Notes: generated by a model not told the origin, from the letters alone. 64,000 nt of DNA from Candidatus Sulfopaludibacter sp. SbA3 (GCA_945893365.1 CAMDED010000007.1:32345-96344), one strand, 5' to 3'; shown: positions 8,399 to 18,795, numbered from the stretch's first letter. Numbers and translations: made by a program.

Positions 8399-9838
8399 TC
8401 AGGCCAGAACTTCCCTTACGATCCGCGCGTCGTAGACGGAGGTGAGCTTTTCTTTGAGCCCGCTCTGGTCGAACACCAATTGCCGGTAGTCCAAGCCGAG
8501 CAGATGCAGGATCGTCGCGTGCCAATCCGTGACGCTCACTGGATGCTCCGCGACTTCATAGCCAACGTCGTCGGTCATTCCGTACGAGATACCGGGTTTG
8601 ATCCCCGCTCCAGCCATCCAGAGAGTGAACGCTCGCGGATTGTGATCGCGGCCGGCATCCCTGGCGTTCTTCTCGAATTGCGCGATCGGCATTCGCCCGA
8701 ACTCGCCGCCCCAGAGCACGAGAGTTTTGTCCAGAAGGCCGCGCTGCTTCAGATCCTGGAGCAGCGCCGCTACCGGTTTATCCGTACGCGCGCATGCGGT
8801 CTTCAGATTCTCCTCAATCTGCGAGTGATTGTCCCAAATCTGGCCGTTGATATAGATCTGAACGTACCGGACACCGCGCTCCACCAACCGCCGCGCCATC
8901 AGGCAGCGCCGCGCATAGGAATCGGACGGCTGTTCACCGACTCCGTACAACGCCAGCGTCTCCTTGCTCTCTTTCGAGACATCCAATGCGTCGCTTGCAT
9001 CCACCTGGAGGCGGGCGGCCAACTCGTAGCTCGCGATGCGAGCATCCAATTGCAGTTGACCCGGGCGATTGCGTTTGTGTATCAGGTCAAGCCGGCTCAG
9101 CAGATCGCGCTCCGCCTGAACCAACTCCGCGGCCTGCTTCCGCTCCGGCTGCAGGTTCAAAATGGGCGATCCCACCGAGCGCAGCCGCATTCCCTGATAG
9201 ACCGGCGGCAGAAAACCGGATTGCCAGTTCTGAACTCCATTTACCGGAAGTCCCATCGGATCGTCCAGCACCACGTAGGCCGGGAGATTCTGGCTTTCGC
9301 TCCCCAATCCATAAGCGACCCATGCGCCGATGGCCGGACGCCCCCCAATGATCCGTCCGGAATGGATCATAAACAGGGCCGGCTCGTGGTTTGGATGCGT
9401 CGTGAACATGGACTTGATCACGGCGATATCATCCACCTGCTTTGCGAGGTGAGGCATGATTTCCGAAACCCACGTGCCCGACTGGCCGTGCCGCGCAAAT
9501 TTGAAAGGACTTCGCAGCAACCCGCCTGCGCCTTCCGGTGCGGTGAGATCGGCCGCTACTTTATCGAAGTACGCCTCTCCGTGATGTTTGTCGAGTGTGG
9601 GTTTGGGATCGAACAGATCCATCTGGCTCGGCCCGCCGTGCATGAACAACTGGATGACAGATGTCGCCTTGGGCTCGAAATCGGGCCGCCTCGGCTTCAG
9701 GTCGTAGGAGCGGCGGGCGCCCTCCAAACTTGCGCCGTAGACGTCCTTGCTGATCAGGCCGGCTAACGCGGCCCCATACAGACCATCCGAGACACGATTA
9801 AAGAATCCGCGGCGAGATACTAAGTTGGACGTAGACAT
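8399..9838 (-). CDS. DUF1501 protein, Tat-exported
   Basis: A 479-residue member of the DUF1501 family, which has an alkaline-phosphatase/sulfatase-like fold. The N-terminus carries a twin-arginine signal (SRRGFFNRVSDGLYGAALAG). Family blocks visible are IQLFMHGGPSQMDLFDPKP, MPHLAKQVDDIAVIKSMFTT, HEPALFMIHSG, GSWVAYGLGSE-like GAWVAYGLGSE, LWGGEFGRMP and GRDHNPRAFTLWMAGAGIKPG, and the C-terminal DWHATILHLLGLD. The exact reaction is unknown for the family. It follows the DUF1553 gene by ten bases and is the last gene of a receptor-cytochrome-DUF1501 run, a common arrangement in Acidobacteriota and Planctomycetota. Confidence 0.93.
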   Translation of the reverse strand: MSTSNLVSRRGFFNRVSDGLYGAALAGLISKDVYGASLEGARRSYDLKPRRPDFEPKATSVIQLFMHGGPSQMDLFDPKPTLDKHHGEAYFDKVAADLTAPEGAGGLLRSPFKFARHGQSGTWVSEIMPHLAKQVDDIAVIKSMFTTHPNHEPALFMIHSGRIIGGRPAIGAWVAYGLGSESQNLPAYVVLDDPMGLPVNGVQNWQSGFLPPVYQGMRLRSVGSPILNLQPERKQAAELVQAERDLLSRLDLIHKRNRPGQLQLDARIASYELAARLQVDASDALDVSKESKETLALYGVGEQPSDSYARRCLMARRLVERGVRYVQIYINGQIWDNHSQIEENLKTACARTDKPVAALLQDLKQRGLLDKTLVLWGGEFGRMPIAQFEKNARDAGRDHNPRAFTLWMAGAGIKPGISYGMTDDVGYEVAEHPVSVTDWHATILHLLGLDYRQLVFDQSGLKEKLTSVYDARIVREVLA

Positions 9839-9848
9839 GAAATGCGCC

Positions 9849-12737
9849 TCAATCGATGTATAGGAATGCCGCCGAATTCAACATGGTGTGACAAAGCCTT
9901 CCGAGCGAAAGCTTCGCCAGTCCTTCCAGGCTGAGCTTCCGCTCCTCATCGTCCGGAGGCCTGCTCAGGGCCATCCAATATAACTTCTCGACCTGTTGCT
10001 TTGGATCGCTGCCGGCTTCCTGTTTGACCCTTCCGGCGAATGAGTCCGCCATGTCGTCGACCATTCCGTTGTTCATCAAGTGGAGAGCCTGCGTCGCTAC
10101 CGTCGAGTCGACCCGATCGACGCAATTCGGGGTCATGGCCGGAAAATCAAAGTTGTCGAGAATCGTCGGGATGTTGCTCCGGCGCTGCTGCACGTAGATG
10201 CTGCGCCGCCAACCCTTGCCGGCTTCGACAGGCGTCACCAGGCCGTCGCCGCGCACTTGAACCGGCGCGGGAGCTCCGTAACGCGCTTCATCGAGGCGCC
10301 CCGAGACCAGCAGCATCGTGTCGTTCAGAACTTCGGCGCTCATTCGTCTTAAGCTCATCCGGGAGAGCAGCGCGTTATCGGGATCCTTCTCCTCGTGAAT
10401 CGAATCAATCTTCGAGTCTTGCCGGTACGCGCCTGACGTCATCATCAAGCGCTGCATCGCCTTGACGCTCCAGCCCTGCACGACGAACTCGACGGCAAGC
10501 CAATCGAGCAGCTCGGGGTGCGTCGGCGCCGCGCCCGCTTTGCCGAAGTTCGCCATCGTCGTCACGATGCCCGTCCCGAAATGTTCCTTCCAAATCCGGT
10601 TAACCATGACCCGCGCCGTGAGCGGATGATCCGGCCGAACCAGCCACTGCGCGAAAGCGAGGCGCCGGCCGGTCTTCGGCGCGCCCGGCCACGGGGGCTT
10701 CACCACGAACGGAGTTTTTCCGTCGGTCAGGACGGAGGGAACTCCAGGCCCCACCAGTTGGCCGAAGTTCGTGGGACTGCCCCTGCGGAGCACATAGGTC
10801 GGAGACGGTTCGCCGCGATCCCAGAGCGCGTGAATCTTCGGATCGGGCGACTGGGCGGCGAACGCCTTCACCTGACGGTCCACCTCGTCCGCTTCCTTCG
10901 CATAAGCTGCGTCGACTCTCCGCAACTCGCGAGGACTCACTCGCAGCCGGGACTCGTACTTCTTGGCGAGCTCTTTTTGCGGCTCCGTGCGCTGGTCGGC
11001 CGCCGTCGTGAACATCTTTCGAAGGTCTTCGTGCAGCTCTTTCGGCAGCTCGGCCAACCGCTGCTCGAAGACTCTCTTCGTCGCCGCTTCCGCTTTCTGC
11101 TTCAACTCCTCCTGCAGCGCGGCCGTCCGTACTCTCGCTTCGGCCGCCTGTAGTTCGCGAGCGCGTTGCTCCTGCATGAGCTGAAAGGGTGTGGCAAGAG
11201 GAGTGACATAGGGCAGGTAACGGCCCGAGAATGTCCGGCCGTATTTTTCGGCGGTCAGTGGAGGAACCCAGTCGTGCTCATCGTATGCACCTTTGAACAC
11301 ATCCAGCAGCCGGTAGTAGTCCCGCTGCGGTATCGGATCGTACTTGTGGCTGTGGCACCGCGCGCACTTCATGGTCAAACCCATAACGGACGCACCGAGT
11401 ATATCGACTTCATCCGCGATCACATCCAGCCGGTCGTCGACGAAATTGACTTCCCGCTCATTCGTCGAATCCGGTCCCATGGCGAGGAATCCGGTGGCGA
11501 TCAGGTTGTCCATCAGCTCCGGCGTGACGACCGGCGCGATTTCGTAGTTTTCGAGCTCGTCGCCGGCGATTTGCTCCAGCAGAAAACGGTTGTACGGTTT
11601 ATCCGAATTGAACGAGCGGATGACGTAATCGCGATAGCGCCAGGCGAATGGCCGGATGGTATCGGCGCTCAGCTTGCCGCCGGTCGAATCGGCATAGCCG
11701 GCAAGATCCAGCCAAAAGCGGCCCCAGCGCTCGCCGTAACGCGGGGACGCGAGCAGGCGATCGATCAGCTTCTCGTAGGCCAGCGGATCCGGGTTGGCCT
11801 GAAAGGCCAAGGCTTCGGAAGGCTCGGGCGGCAAGCCGGTCAAGTCAAAGTAGGCTCGCCGGATCAACGTCAGACGATCGGCTTCGGCCGATAAGGTCAG
11901 ACCCTTGTCCTCCAGCTTTTTGAGAACGAAGGCATCTATCGGATTCTTGACGCGGCTGGTATGCGCGACCTTCGGCGGCTTCGCCGCGCGCGGAGGCTGA
12001 AAGGCCCAAAACTGGCGGTCTTTATCGCTGACCAGCGGGTCGGACTCGGTCGAAGCCACATCCGGTCTAACGTTCCCTTCCGGCGCGCCGGCATCGATCC
12101 ATCGGGCGATTTTTTCCATTTCCGCCGGCGTTACCGGCTTCACACCCGCGTCGAGCAACCCTTTCTTCGGAGGCATGTCTCCGGATTGCATCTTCCGCAT
12201 CATCAAACTTCCGGCGGAATTGCCGGGGAGCATAGCCGGTCCCGACTTGCCGCCCCTGAGCATTCCGGCTCGCGTATGCAGGTCGAGGCCGCCGTCCTGC
12301 CGCCGCGGGCCATGGCACGCCGTACAGCGCAGCAGCATGACGGGGATGACGTCGTGCTGGTTGAGAGCGGCGGCCTCCACTTTTTTCCCCGCGCCGGAGG
12401 GAAGCGCCCCGCCCTCGATCCACGCCCGGATCGCGCCCGTTTCTTTCTCCGAAAGGCGCGGCTTACCTGCAGGCATTTTGCCTTCTCGAATCAACTGGTA
12501 AAGCCGGCTTTCGTCAGGTTTTCCGGGAACCACCACGGGACCCGACTCGCTACCCCTCATCAACCGATCATAGGCGCCGACGTCCAGGTCCTTCATCCTG
12601 ACTTTCTCGCCATGGCACTCGATGCAGTTGGATTGCAGAATCGGCAGTACGCTCGATTCAAAAGCAGGAACTTCGGCCAGGGAAACCAGGCAGGCTGTGA
12701 GCGCACCGAGCGCGAGATGAAAGGTCCGGAATCCCAT
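9849..12737 (-). CDS. PSD1-type cytochrome c, DUF1549 and DUF1553 domains
   Basis: An exported protein of about 962 residues. Three CxxCH haem motifs are visible: CIECH and CTACH in two N-terminal cytochrome c modules (each with a distal Met such as GKMPAGKP and SGDMPPKK), and CARCH within the DUF1549 region. DUF1549 starts near [16 protein letters not shown] and DUF1553 covers the C-terminal part ([31 protein letters not shown] and the Leu/Arg-rich end). A signal peptide follows the ATG at 12737. An in-frame ATG at 12803 abuts the receptor stop codon but lacks a signal-like start. Its partner is the DUF1501 gene. The haem content suggests a periplasmic redox or polymer-modifying role; the substrate is unknown. 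Confidence 0.92.
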   Translation of the reverse strand: MGFRTFHLALGALTACLVSLAEVPAFESSVLPILQSNCIECHGEKVRMKDLDVGAYDRLMRGSESGPVVVPGKPDESRLYQLIREGKMPAGKPRLSEKETGAIRAWIEGGALPSGAGKKVEAAALNQHDVIPVMLLRCTACHGPRRQDGGLDLHTRAGMLRGGKSGPAMLPGNSAGSLMMRKMQSGDMPPKKGLLDAGVKPVTPAEMEKIARWIDAGAPEGNVRPDVASTESDPLVSDKDRQFWAFQPPRAAKPPKVAHTSRVKNPIDAFVLKKLEDKGLTLSAEADRLTLIRRAYFDLTGLPPEPSEALAFQANPDPLAYEKLIDRLLASPRYGERWGRFWLDLAGYADSTGGKLSADTIRPFAWRYRDYVIRSFNSDKPYNRFLLEQIAGDELENYEIAPVVTPELMDNLIATGFLAMGPDSTNEREVNFVDDRLDVIADEVDILGASVMGLTMKCARCHSHKYDPIPQRDYYRLLDVFKGAYDEHDWVPPLTAEKYGRTFSGRYLPYVTPLATPFQLMQEQRARELQAAEARVRTAALQEELKQKAEAATKRVFEQRLAELPKELHEDLRKMFTTAADQRTEPQKELAKKYESRLRVSPRELRRVDAAYAKEADEVDRQVKAFAAQSPDPKIHALWDRGEPSPTYVLRRGSPTNFGQLVGPGVPSVLTDGKTPFVVKPPWPGAPKTGRRLAFAQWLVRPDHPLTARVMVNRIWKEHFGTGIVTTMANFGKAGAAPTHPELLDWLAVEFVVQGWSVKAMQRLMMTSGAYRQDSKIDSIHEEKDPDNALLSRMSLRRMSAEVLNDTMLLVSGRLDEARYGAPAPVQVRGDGLVTPVEAGKGWRRSIYVQQRRSNIPTILDNFDFPAMTPNCVDRVDSTVATQALHLMNNGMVDDMADSFAGRVKQEAGSDPKQQVEKLYWMALSRPPDDEERKLSLEGLAKLSLGRLCHTMLNSAAFLYID

Positions 12738-12803
12738 CAATCGTAGCCTACTACAAACCGGTACCGCGTTCGCGGTCAAACCGCGATTGGCGTGACGAGT
12801 CAT

Positions 12804-15800
12804 CTACCAAAGAAACTTCAGCGCAATTTGAATCTGCCTTCCCGCCGCGGCTGAAGTCAACTCTCCGGGATTGGTGGCGTCGAACGTCCGGCTTAGACCC
12901 CGGAAGTTCGCGTGGTTCGGCAGGTTGAAGGCCTCGGCCCGAAACTGCAGCCGGCTGCGCTCGGTTATCTGAAAATTCTTGAACACCGAGAAATCCGCGC
13001 TGATCAGACCGGGCAGACTGTCGGTATTGCGGCCGGCGTTGCCCCACTTGCCCGCCGTGGTGTTTTGGAACGCGGCGGGATTGAACCACTGCTCGCGATG
13101 CCGGCCCGACGGCGGCTCGACCGGGACACCGGTAACCGCATCCGGACGGGTGTCGCCGCCCGCGTTCGAGAAGTTCGTCCGCGCCGAAACGGTGTATGGA
13201 TTCCCCGTGTTAAAAGCATGAATGCCGAGGATCTGCCAACCCTCGAGCAGCACCTTGGCTGCGCCGCTGGAATTGCGTCCGAACGGCAGTTCGTAGGTGT
13301 AGCTCATTACAAACCGGTGAGCGATGTCGTAGTCGGACCGCGCTTTCTCGGCGCGCCGGTTCCGCTGGTCGCGGAAGCCCACACTGTTCCCGAAGCCGAG
13401 CGAAGCCTGCGACACTTCATCCATCGACTTTCCCCACGTATATGCGCCGAGGAAGCTTAAGCCGTTCGAGAAGCGCTTCTCAACCTTGGTCTGCAGCGAG
13501 TGGTACGTCGAACTGTTGCAGGAACACCAGTTGGTGAGGCTGCCGCCGAGGAAGGGACGAGGCCGCCGCGCGTTGGTCGCGATGCTCGCGTCCGCCGTGG
13601 GTGTCGGCGCGTTCGCATCCAGGAATTCATACAGCTTCTTCCCAGCCGAACCCGCATAGGCCGTCTCCCAAACCGTGTTCCACCCCAGGTTTCGCTGCAC
13701 GCTGAGATTCCAGTGCTGGACGTAGGGATTGCGAAAACCCGGGTCGAGCGCAAACAGCGCCGGCGCCACCGGTCTTACAAACGCATCGAGCGGAAGGCCG
13801 CGGGAGAGTTGATTGACGTCCGCATTGGGAACCCCGAAAGTCACCGGATCCCAGCGCGACTCCAGATAAAACGGAGCATTGTTGGCCGGATTAGGGATGC
13901 TCAACGGCCCGGCCTCATACGACGAATAGAAAATACCATAACCCGACCGAAGCACGGTCTTCGGCGTGATCTGGTAGGCAAAGCCCACGCGAGGCGCAAG
14001 GTTGTTCCTGTCTTGCGGCGCCAGTTGCCGGGGAGCATCGCGGGTCACGGGCACTTGCGGAAAGAAATTCGAAGGCAGCGGGTCGTTGCGGCCCTTGACG
14101 ATCTTGAGCGTCCCGGTCACAACGTTAAAGCTCGCCTGGGCGTCGTGCCGTTCCGTCGGATGGCTGACGAATTCGTAGCGGACGCCGAGGTTCAGCGTCA
14201 GTTTCGCGGTCAGCTTCAGATCGTCCTGTACGTAGAAGAAGTGGCCCGGCTGCTGGAACGTGTCGTTAATGAAACTGCTGACTCGGGTGTTGTCGGTGCG
14301 CCCCTGGATGAAATCGGCGAAGGCAAGTCCGGTGGCGCCGCGATTGTTGGTGTCCCTCGTAAAATTCCCCGTGAAGCCGAACCGCCCCCGGGGAGTCGGC
14401 GGCTGCAGGATGCTGAAATCCACCTTGGGCTTGAGCTCGAAGCCGAACTTCAACGTGTGGCGTCCTTTAATGACACTCAGGGTATCGATCAAGTGGACGA
14501 CGTTCTCGAACTCGCGCGTGGGCTGAAAAGTCGCGCCGCCGAAGCTGGTGAGCCCGGTCACATCGAAGCGTGGCAGGCCGCCGTTGCCGGGGCCGAACGG
14601 GACGCCGGGAATCCCAACCTGAGACGAGAGGTTCTCGAAGGCATTGAACTGGAGCCGTTCGCTGCGCAGCCGCGTATACCCGATTCGAAATTCGTTGATC
14701 ACCCGCGGGGAGAAAATGTGGGTCTCGCTGATGACCGCGCTGCGCGTGTTGTTGGTCCAATCGCCGGAGGCGAACTGCGCGCCAGCCAGCGGAGGCGGGA
14801 TCGGCGAAGGCGGCGACAGTTCCTGATTCGACATGCTGAACCGGCCGAACATGGAGTCGTTGTCGGAAATTTTGTGATCGATGCGGAAATCCCCCTGGTC
14901 CGTCCGGCTCGGCTCCACCGGATTGATCAGGTAGTTGTTGGCGACGCCTGTAAAATTCACCGAGCCCGGAACCGTGGGGTTCGGCATCAACGCAATCAAC
15001 TTGACGGCCGCCGGATCGAATTGCGACGCGGGGACGCGGTTATTCGGAACCGGCTGCTTGGTGGTGGGGTCGAGGATCGGGTTGAACCCGCTGAAATCAC
15101 CCGTGCGCCACGCGGCCGGCGCGATCGTCGAAAGGAAGGTTTGGCCCGTGCGCTGGTGCGTGCCCTGGTAGTCCGCGAAGAAGAAAGTGCGATTCTTCAC
15201 CAGTGGCCCGCCGCCCGCCGCGCCAAACTGGTTCAATCGGTATTTCGGCTTGACGTTTCCGGCGAAGAAATTCCTCGCGTCGAGTCTGTCGTTGCGCAAG
15301 AACTCGAAAGCGGCTCCGTGGAATCCGTTGGTTCCGGATTTGATATTGACGTTCATCACCGCGCCGCCGGAGCGTCCGAATTCAGCGCTCATGGAGTTTG
15401 TTTGGACGCGGAACTCGGCGATGGCGTCGGGCGAGGGCCCGTACACGTAGCTCGCCTCATTGGTCAGATCCTGCGAGAGGCTGTTGTTGTCGATGCCGTC
15501 AAGCAGGTAGCTGTTTTGATACGGACGAACGCCATTCGAGCTGAACCCGCCGGTCCGCTCATCGCGCGCTCCCGGAGCGGTGGGGAGCGTCCCGGACGTC
15601 AGAACCGCCAGCCGCGTGAAGAGCCGGCCGTTCAGAGGAAGATCCTCGATGCGCCGGGATTCGACGACCTGTCCCAAATAGGATGAATCGGTCTGGAGCG
15701 CCTGCGCCGCGGCGCTCACCTCCACGGTTTCGGTCACTTGGCCTACTTCGAGCGCGACGTTGAGGCCAATCCGATCCTGCACGCTGAGGCTGATTCCCGG

Positions 15801-16085
15801 GTTTACCGATTTCTTGAAACCAGCCGCTTCGACCGTCACAACATAGCGTCCGGGCGGCAGGGTGGTGGCCACATAGTTCCCCGACGAATCGGTGGCCATC
15901 TTAATGGCGACGACACCCGTCCCCTGGTTAGTAACAGTGACCGCGGCGGCCGGCACGGAGGCGCCGCCCGGGTCGGTGACGATGCCGACGATTGACCCTG
16001 TGGTTGTTTGGCCGAGTGCAACCATGCGAAGCATGACCGCGGTGACTACTGCCAGCGGGACGATTCTAAGTTTGTCCACTAACAT
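12804..16085 (-). CDS. Oar-like TonB-dependent outer-membrane receptor
   Basis: A protein of 1,093 residues. The signal peptide (PLAVVTAVMLRMVALGQ) is followed by a carboxypeptidase-regulatory-like domain (GSIVGIVTDPGGASVPAAAV to LSVQDRIGLNVALEVG), then a plug (VVESRRIEDLPLNGRLF, YLLDGIDNNS) and a large beta-barrel that ends in the aromatic C-terminus ALKFLW, as expected for outer-membrane insertion. Members transport or bind large substrates. The start at 16085 is chosen because AAGGAGGG lies four bases before it; upstream in-frame codons lack a signal peptide. It is the first gene of the run with the PSD1 cytochrome and the DUF1501 protein, so it probably feeds those enzymes. Confidence 0.92.
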   Translation of the reverse strand: MLVDKLRIVPLAVVTAVMLRMVALGQTTTGSIVGIVTDPGGASVPAAAVTVTNQGTGVVAIKMATDSSGNYVATTLPPGRYVVTVEAAGFKKSVNPGISLSVQDRIGLNVALEVGQVTETVEVSAAAQALQTDSSYLGQVVESRRIEDLPLNGRLFTRLAVLTSGTLPTAPGARDERTGGFSSNGVRPYQNSYLLDGIDNNSLSQDLTNEASYVYGPSPDAIAEFRVQTNSMSAEFGRSGGAVMNVNIKSGTNGFHGAAFEFLRNDRLDARNFFAGNVKPKYRLNQFGAAGGGPLVKNRTFFFADYQGTHQRTGQTFLSTIAPAAWRTGDFSGFNPILDPTTKQPVPNNRVPASQFDPAAVKLIALMPNPTVPGSVNFTGVANNYLINPVEPSRTDQGDFRIDHKISDNDSMFGRFSMSNQELSPPSPIPPPLAGAQFASGDWTNNTRSAVISETHIFSPRVINEFRIGYTRLRSERLQFNAFENLSSQVGIPGVPFGPGNGGLPRFDVTGLTSFGGATFQPTREFENVVHLIDTLSVIKGRHTLKFGFELKPKVDFSILQPPTPRGRFGFTGNFTRDTNNRGATGLAFADFIQGRTDNTRVSSFINDTFQQPGHFFYVQDDLKLTAKLTLNLGVRYEFVSHPTERHDAQASFNVVTGTLKIVKGRNDPLPSNFFPQVPVTRDAPRQLAPQDRNNLAPRVGFAYQITPKTVLRSGYGIFYSSYEAGPLSIPNPANNAPFYLESRWDPVTFGVPNADVNQLSRGLPLDAFVRPVAPALFALDPGFRNPYVQHWNLSVQRNLGWNTVWETAYAGSAGKKLYEFLDANAPTPTADASIATNARRPRPFLGGSLTNWCSCNSSTYHSLQTKVEKRFSNGLSFLGAYTWGKSMDEVSQASLGFGNSVGFRDQRNRRAEKARSDYDIAHRFVMSYTYELPFGRNSSGAAKVLLEGWQILGIHAFNTGNPYTVSARTNFSNAGGDTRPDAVTGVPVEPPSGRHREQWFNPAAFQNTTAGKWGNAGRNTDSLPGLISADFSVFKNFQITERSRLQFRAEAFNLPNHANFRGLSRTFDATNPGELTSAAAGRQIQIALKFLW

Positions 16086-16436
16086 TCTGCCCTCCTTAAA
16101 TGCAATGTAGTGTAGAAAAGTGACGTATTGTTGAACAGTCGATCGCAGTGACGGGGGCGGCGGCTCCGGATGCCGAATAAACCAACACGGGACCTCCAGC
16201 TTTCGCGTGGACGGCCGGCCGGGAATTGCGCCAGCGTCGATTCGCATGGTACCACACCTCCCGGCACGGTTGCGTCACGAGAATCATCACCGGGTATCAC
16301 ACGAGGCTTTCCTTCCGGCAATAGCACGGAGTTCATGGACGGCAGGGCCGACGGCCCGCTGTAGGAACTGCCGATCGGGCAAACCGGTTGGAATATACTT
16401 CTCCGGGGCGGTATGATGGCTCGACAAGGAGTGTTT
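16086..16436. other. Divergent intergenic region, promoters only
   Basis: This 351-bp stretch separates the minus-strand receptor operon from the plus-strand aminotransferase. Towards the receptor it contains a TACACT-like box near 16105 and the AAGGAGGG ribosome binding site. Towards the aminotransferase it contains TATACT at 16394-16399 and AAGGAG at 16426-16431. I see no gene, repeat or RNA structure in the middle. Confidence 0.4.
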
Positions 16437-17564
16437 ATGAGTACAACCCGCGGAATCTCACGTCGCGGCTTTGCAGCAGCCATCGGCTCGATGGCCGGAT
16501 CGCGCATGCTTTCCGAAATGGCCTACGCCCAGCGTGCCGCCGTGCCCGGCGCTTTGGCAGAGGATATGGTTTGGCTCAACGCAAACGAGAATCCCGCGGG
16601 ACCGCCAAAAGCAGCCATCGAGGCGATGATCAAAATCCTGCCCGATTCCGGCCGTTACCACTATCAGGAATACGGGGCCTTTTATGCCGCGGTCGCGAAG
16701 AGCGAAGACTTGGCTCCGGAGCAGGTATTGATCGGCGCCGGATCGAGCGAAGTGTTGCACGCGGCCGTCGACGCCTTCACCTCGCCCACGCGTCCATTGA
16801 TCGCCATCTCGCCCACCTACGAGGGGCCGATCGACGTGGCGCAGGCGCTGGGACGGAAAGTGATTCGCGTACCGCTCACTTCCGCTTACGGCGCCGACGT
16901 CAAGCGTCTGGTCGAAGAGGCGGGCACCGCGGGCGGCGGGCTCATCTACCTCTGCAACCCGAATAATCCCACGGCGTCCGTGACGCCAAAGGCGGATATC
17001 GGCTATCTGGTTTCGAACCTTCCGCCCAACACGATTGCTTTGATCGACGAAGCCTATCATCACTTCGCCGAAACGCCCGAGATGGAGAGCGCGCTTGCCT
17101 ATGTCAGGCGGGACAAGAACGTGATCGTCTCGCGAACGTTCTCGAAAATCTACGGAATGGCCGGTCTGCGCGCGGGATACGTTTGCGCCCGTCCGGATCT
17201 TATCAATCAGATGTCGCCATTCCGCAACAACGTCATCTCGATCGTCGCGGTGCGCGCCGTTCTGGCGGCTCTTGCCGACGCGCCCAACTTTATTCCCGAG
17301 CGGCGCGCGAAACTGCTCAAGACCCGCCAGGAGCTCTGCCGGTGGCTTGAGGCGAAGAACCTTCCCTATATTGAATCGCACGCGAACTTCCTGATGATCG
17401 ACCTCGGCCGCGAGGCCAAGCCCGTCATTGCCGCGCTGCCGCTGAAAGGCGTCGCCGTCGGCCGTCCGTTCCCGCCGCTCACCAACATGATGCGCGTCTC
17501 AATCGGAACGGACCAGGAGATGGCTCGTTTTCGCGAAGTCTTTTGGAGTGTATATTCGGCATGA
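16437..17564 (+). CDS. Tat-exported class I/II aminotransferase, HisC-like
   Basis: A 375-residue fold-type I PLP enzyme resembling histidinol-phosphate aminotransferase. It has LNANENPAGPP at the N-terminus, NPNNPT, DEAYHHF, the PLP lysine in SRTFSKIYGMAGLRAGY and a C-terminal Arg in NMMRVSIGT. A twin-arginine signal (TTRGISRRGFAAAIGSMAGS) precedes it, so the enzyme should be exported folded with its cofactor, which is unusual for HisC. The start at 16437 has AAGGAG six bases upstream. Its last codons overlap the next gene (ATGA), which encodes an exported triple-RidA protein. RidA proteins clear the imine intermediates that PLP enzymes release, so a periplasmic pair is plausible. Confidence 0.88.
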   Translation: MSTTRGISRRGFAAAIGSMAGSRMLSEMAYAQRAAVPGALAEDMVWLNANENPAGPPKAAIEAMIKILPDSGRYHYQEYGAFYAAVAKSEDLAPEQVLIGAGSSEVLHAAVDAFTSPTRPLIAISPTYEGPIDVAQALGRKVIRVPLTSAYGADVKRLVEEAGTAGGGLIYLCNPNNPTASVTPKADIGYLVSNLPPNTIALIDEAYHHFAETPEMESALAYVRRDKNVIVSRTFSKIYGMAGLRAGYVCARPDLINQMSPFRNNVISIVAVRAVLAALADAPNFIPERRAKLLKTRQELCRWLEAKNLPYIESHANFLMIDLGREAKPVIAALPLKGVAVGRPFPPLTNMMRVSIGTDQEMARFREVFWSVYSA

Positions 17565-18793
17565 AAATAACGGCTTTGTGTTTGACGGTATTCGCGGCCA
17601 TCGCACTCTTGGCGCAGGATCTCCCTCGTCACGAACGTATATTGGTATTCCCGCCCGGCGCGAAGCCGGCGGGGCCGTACAGCCCCGGTATTATCGCCGG
17701 CGATTTTCTGTACGTAGCCGGTCAGGGATCCCGCGGCGCGTCGGGACAAATTCCCGCCGGTTTCGAAGCGCAAGCGCGGCAGTGCCTCGATAGAGTCAAA
17801 GCCATCGTAACCGAGGCGAAGCTCACGATGGAGCACGTTGTCTACATCCAGGTCTATCTGGAAAACACGGCGAACTACGACGTGATGACTAAGGTGCTGG
17901 GCGAGTATTTCCCCAAGACGCCACCGGCCCGCGCCACGCTTGGGGTCTATAAGATACCCATTGACGATTCGATCGAGATCAGCGCCGTTGCGGTTCGAAA
18001 TCTCGACATGAAGAAGCCCGTGGCGCCCGCCGGATACAAGTCGCCCGGCCCGATCACGCCCGGAATCCTGGCGGGAGACCGCCTGTATCTCTCCGGCTTT
18101 CTCGGTCGCGACCCCGTCACGGGCACGATTCCAGCCGACCCGGAAGCCCAGGTTCAACTCGCGCTGAACCGGATGAAGGAGACGCTCGCCGCCGCGGGCA
18201 TGGATTTCAGCAACATGGTCTTCATCAACCCCTACCTGACGAAGGACATGCCGGCGAACGTGATGAACAGGGTTTACGCAAAGCATTTCGAATGGGGAAA
18301 CACGCCCGCGCGCGCGACCATCCCTGTGAACGCGCTGCCCTTTGGCGCGAACATCGAGTTCACCGGCGTGGCGATCCGGGACCGTTCAGATCGCGGCGCG
18401 GTGCGGCCGAAGAACATGCCGCCGAGTCCCACGGCGAGTCCTTGCGTGCTGGCCGGCGACACGCTCTATTGCTCGGCGAAGTCGGGGTTCATTCCCGGCC
18501 CGAATGGCGGTATCTACGCCGCGGACGTGGAGAATCAGATTCGCCAGACGATGCGCAATCTGCTCGACGGTCTGGAAGAAGCCGGCCTCGATTTCTCGCA
18601 TGTGGTCGCGAGTAGTATTTACCTCGACAATCTGGACGATTTCGCGAAGATGAACGGCGTCTACGGAAAGTACTTCACGCGGTCCCCGCCCACGCGAATG
18701 ACGGTTGCGCCGCTCCCTCCCGTTAGCCGGACACCGGGCGCGCAGGGGCACTGGCCGAAACTCGAAGAAATCTCAATCATCGCCGTGAAGTAG
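17561..18793 (+). CDS. Exported protein with three tandem RidA (YjgF/UK114) domains
   Basis: A 410-residue protein with a signal peptide (MKITALCLTVFAAIALLAQ) and three consecutive RidA domains, roughly residues 35-145, 160-265 and 280-405. Each repeats the family pattern: PYSPGIIAGDFLYVAGQ / GPITPGILAGDRLYLSG / ASPCVLAGDTLYCSAKSG at its start, and an Arg-containing strand PPARATLGV / TPARATIPV / PPTRMTVAP followed by an acidic residue before the last strand. The catalytic Arg is present in all three. RidA proteins deaminate 2-aminoacrylate and related imines and normally act as homotrimers in the cytoplasm. A single chain with three domains may imitate the trimer in the periplasm. The ATG overlaps the stop of the aminotransferase. 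Confidence 0.88.
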   Translation: MKITALCLTVFAAIALLAQDLPRHERILVFPPGAKPAGPYSPGIIAGDFLYVAGQGSRGASGQIPAGFEAQARQCLDRVKAIVTEAKLTMEHVVYIQVYLENTANYDVMTKVLGEYFPKTPPARATLGVYKIPIDDSIEISAVAVRNLDMKKPVAPAGYKSPGPITPGILAGDRLYLSGFLGRDPVTGTIPADPEAQVQLALNRMKETLAAAGMDFSNMVFINPYLTKDMPANVMNRVYAKHFEWGNTPARATIPVNALPFGANIEFTGVAIRDRSDRGAVRPKNMPPSPTASPCVLAGDTLYCSAKSGFIPGPNGGIYAADVENQIRQTMRNLLDGLEEAGLDFSHVVASSIYLDNLDDFAKMNGVYGKYFTRSPPTRMTVAPLPPVSRTPGAQGHWPKLEEISIIAVK

Positions 18794-18795
18794 GA

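Noticed and set aside
8384..9766. 460-codon plus-strand frame opposite DUF1501
   Set aside because: No recognisable domain and antisense to a well-conserved family.
13500..15686. 728-codon plus-strand frame inside the Oar receptor
   Set aside because: A shadow frame caused by GC-rich codon use; the opposite strand gives a complete receptor.
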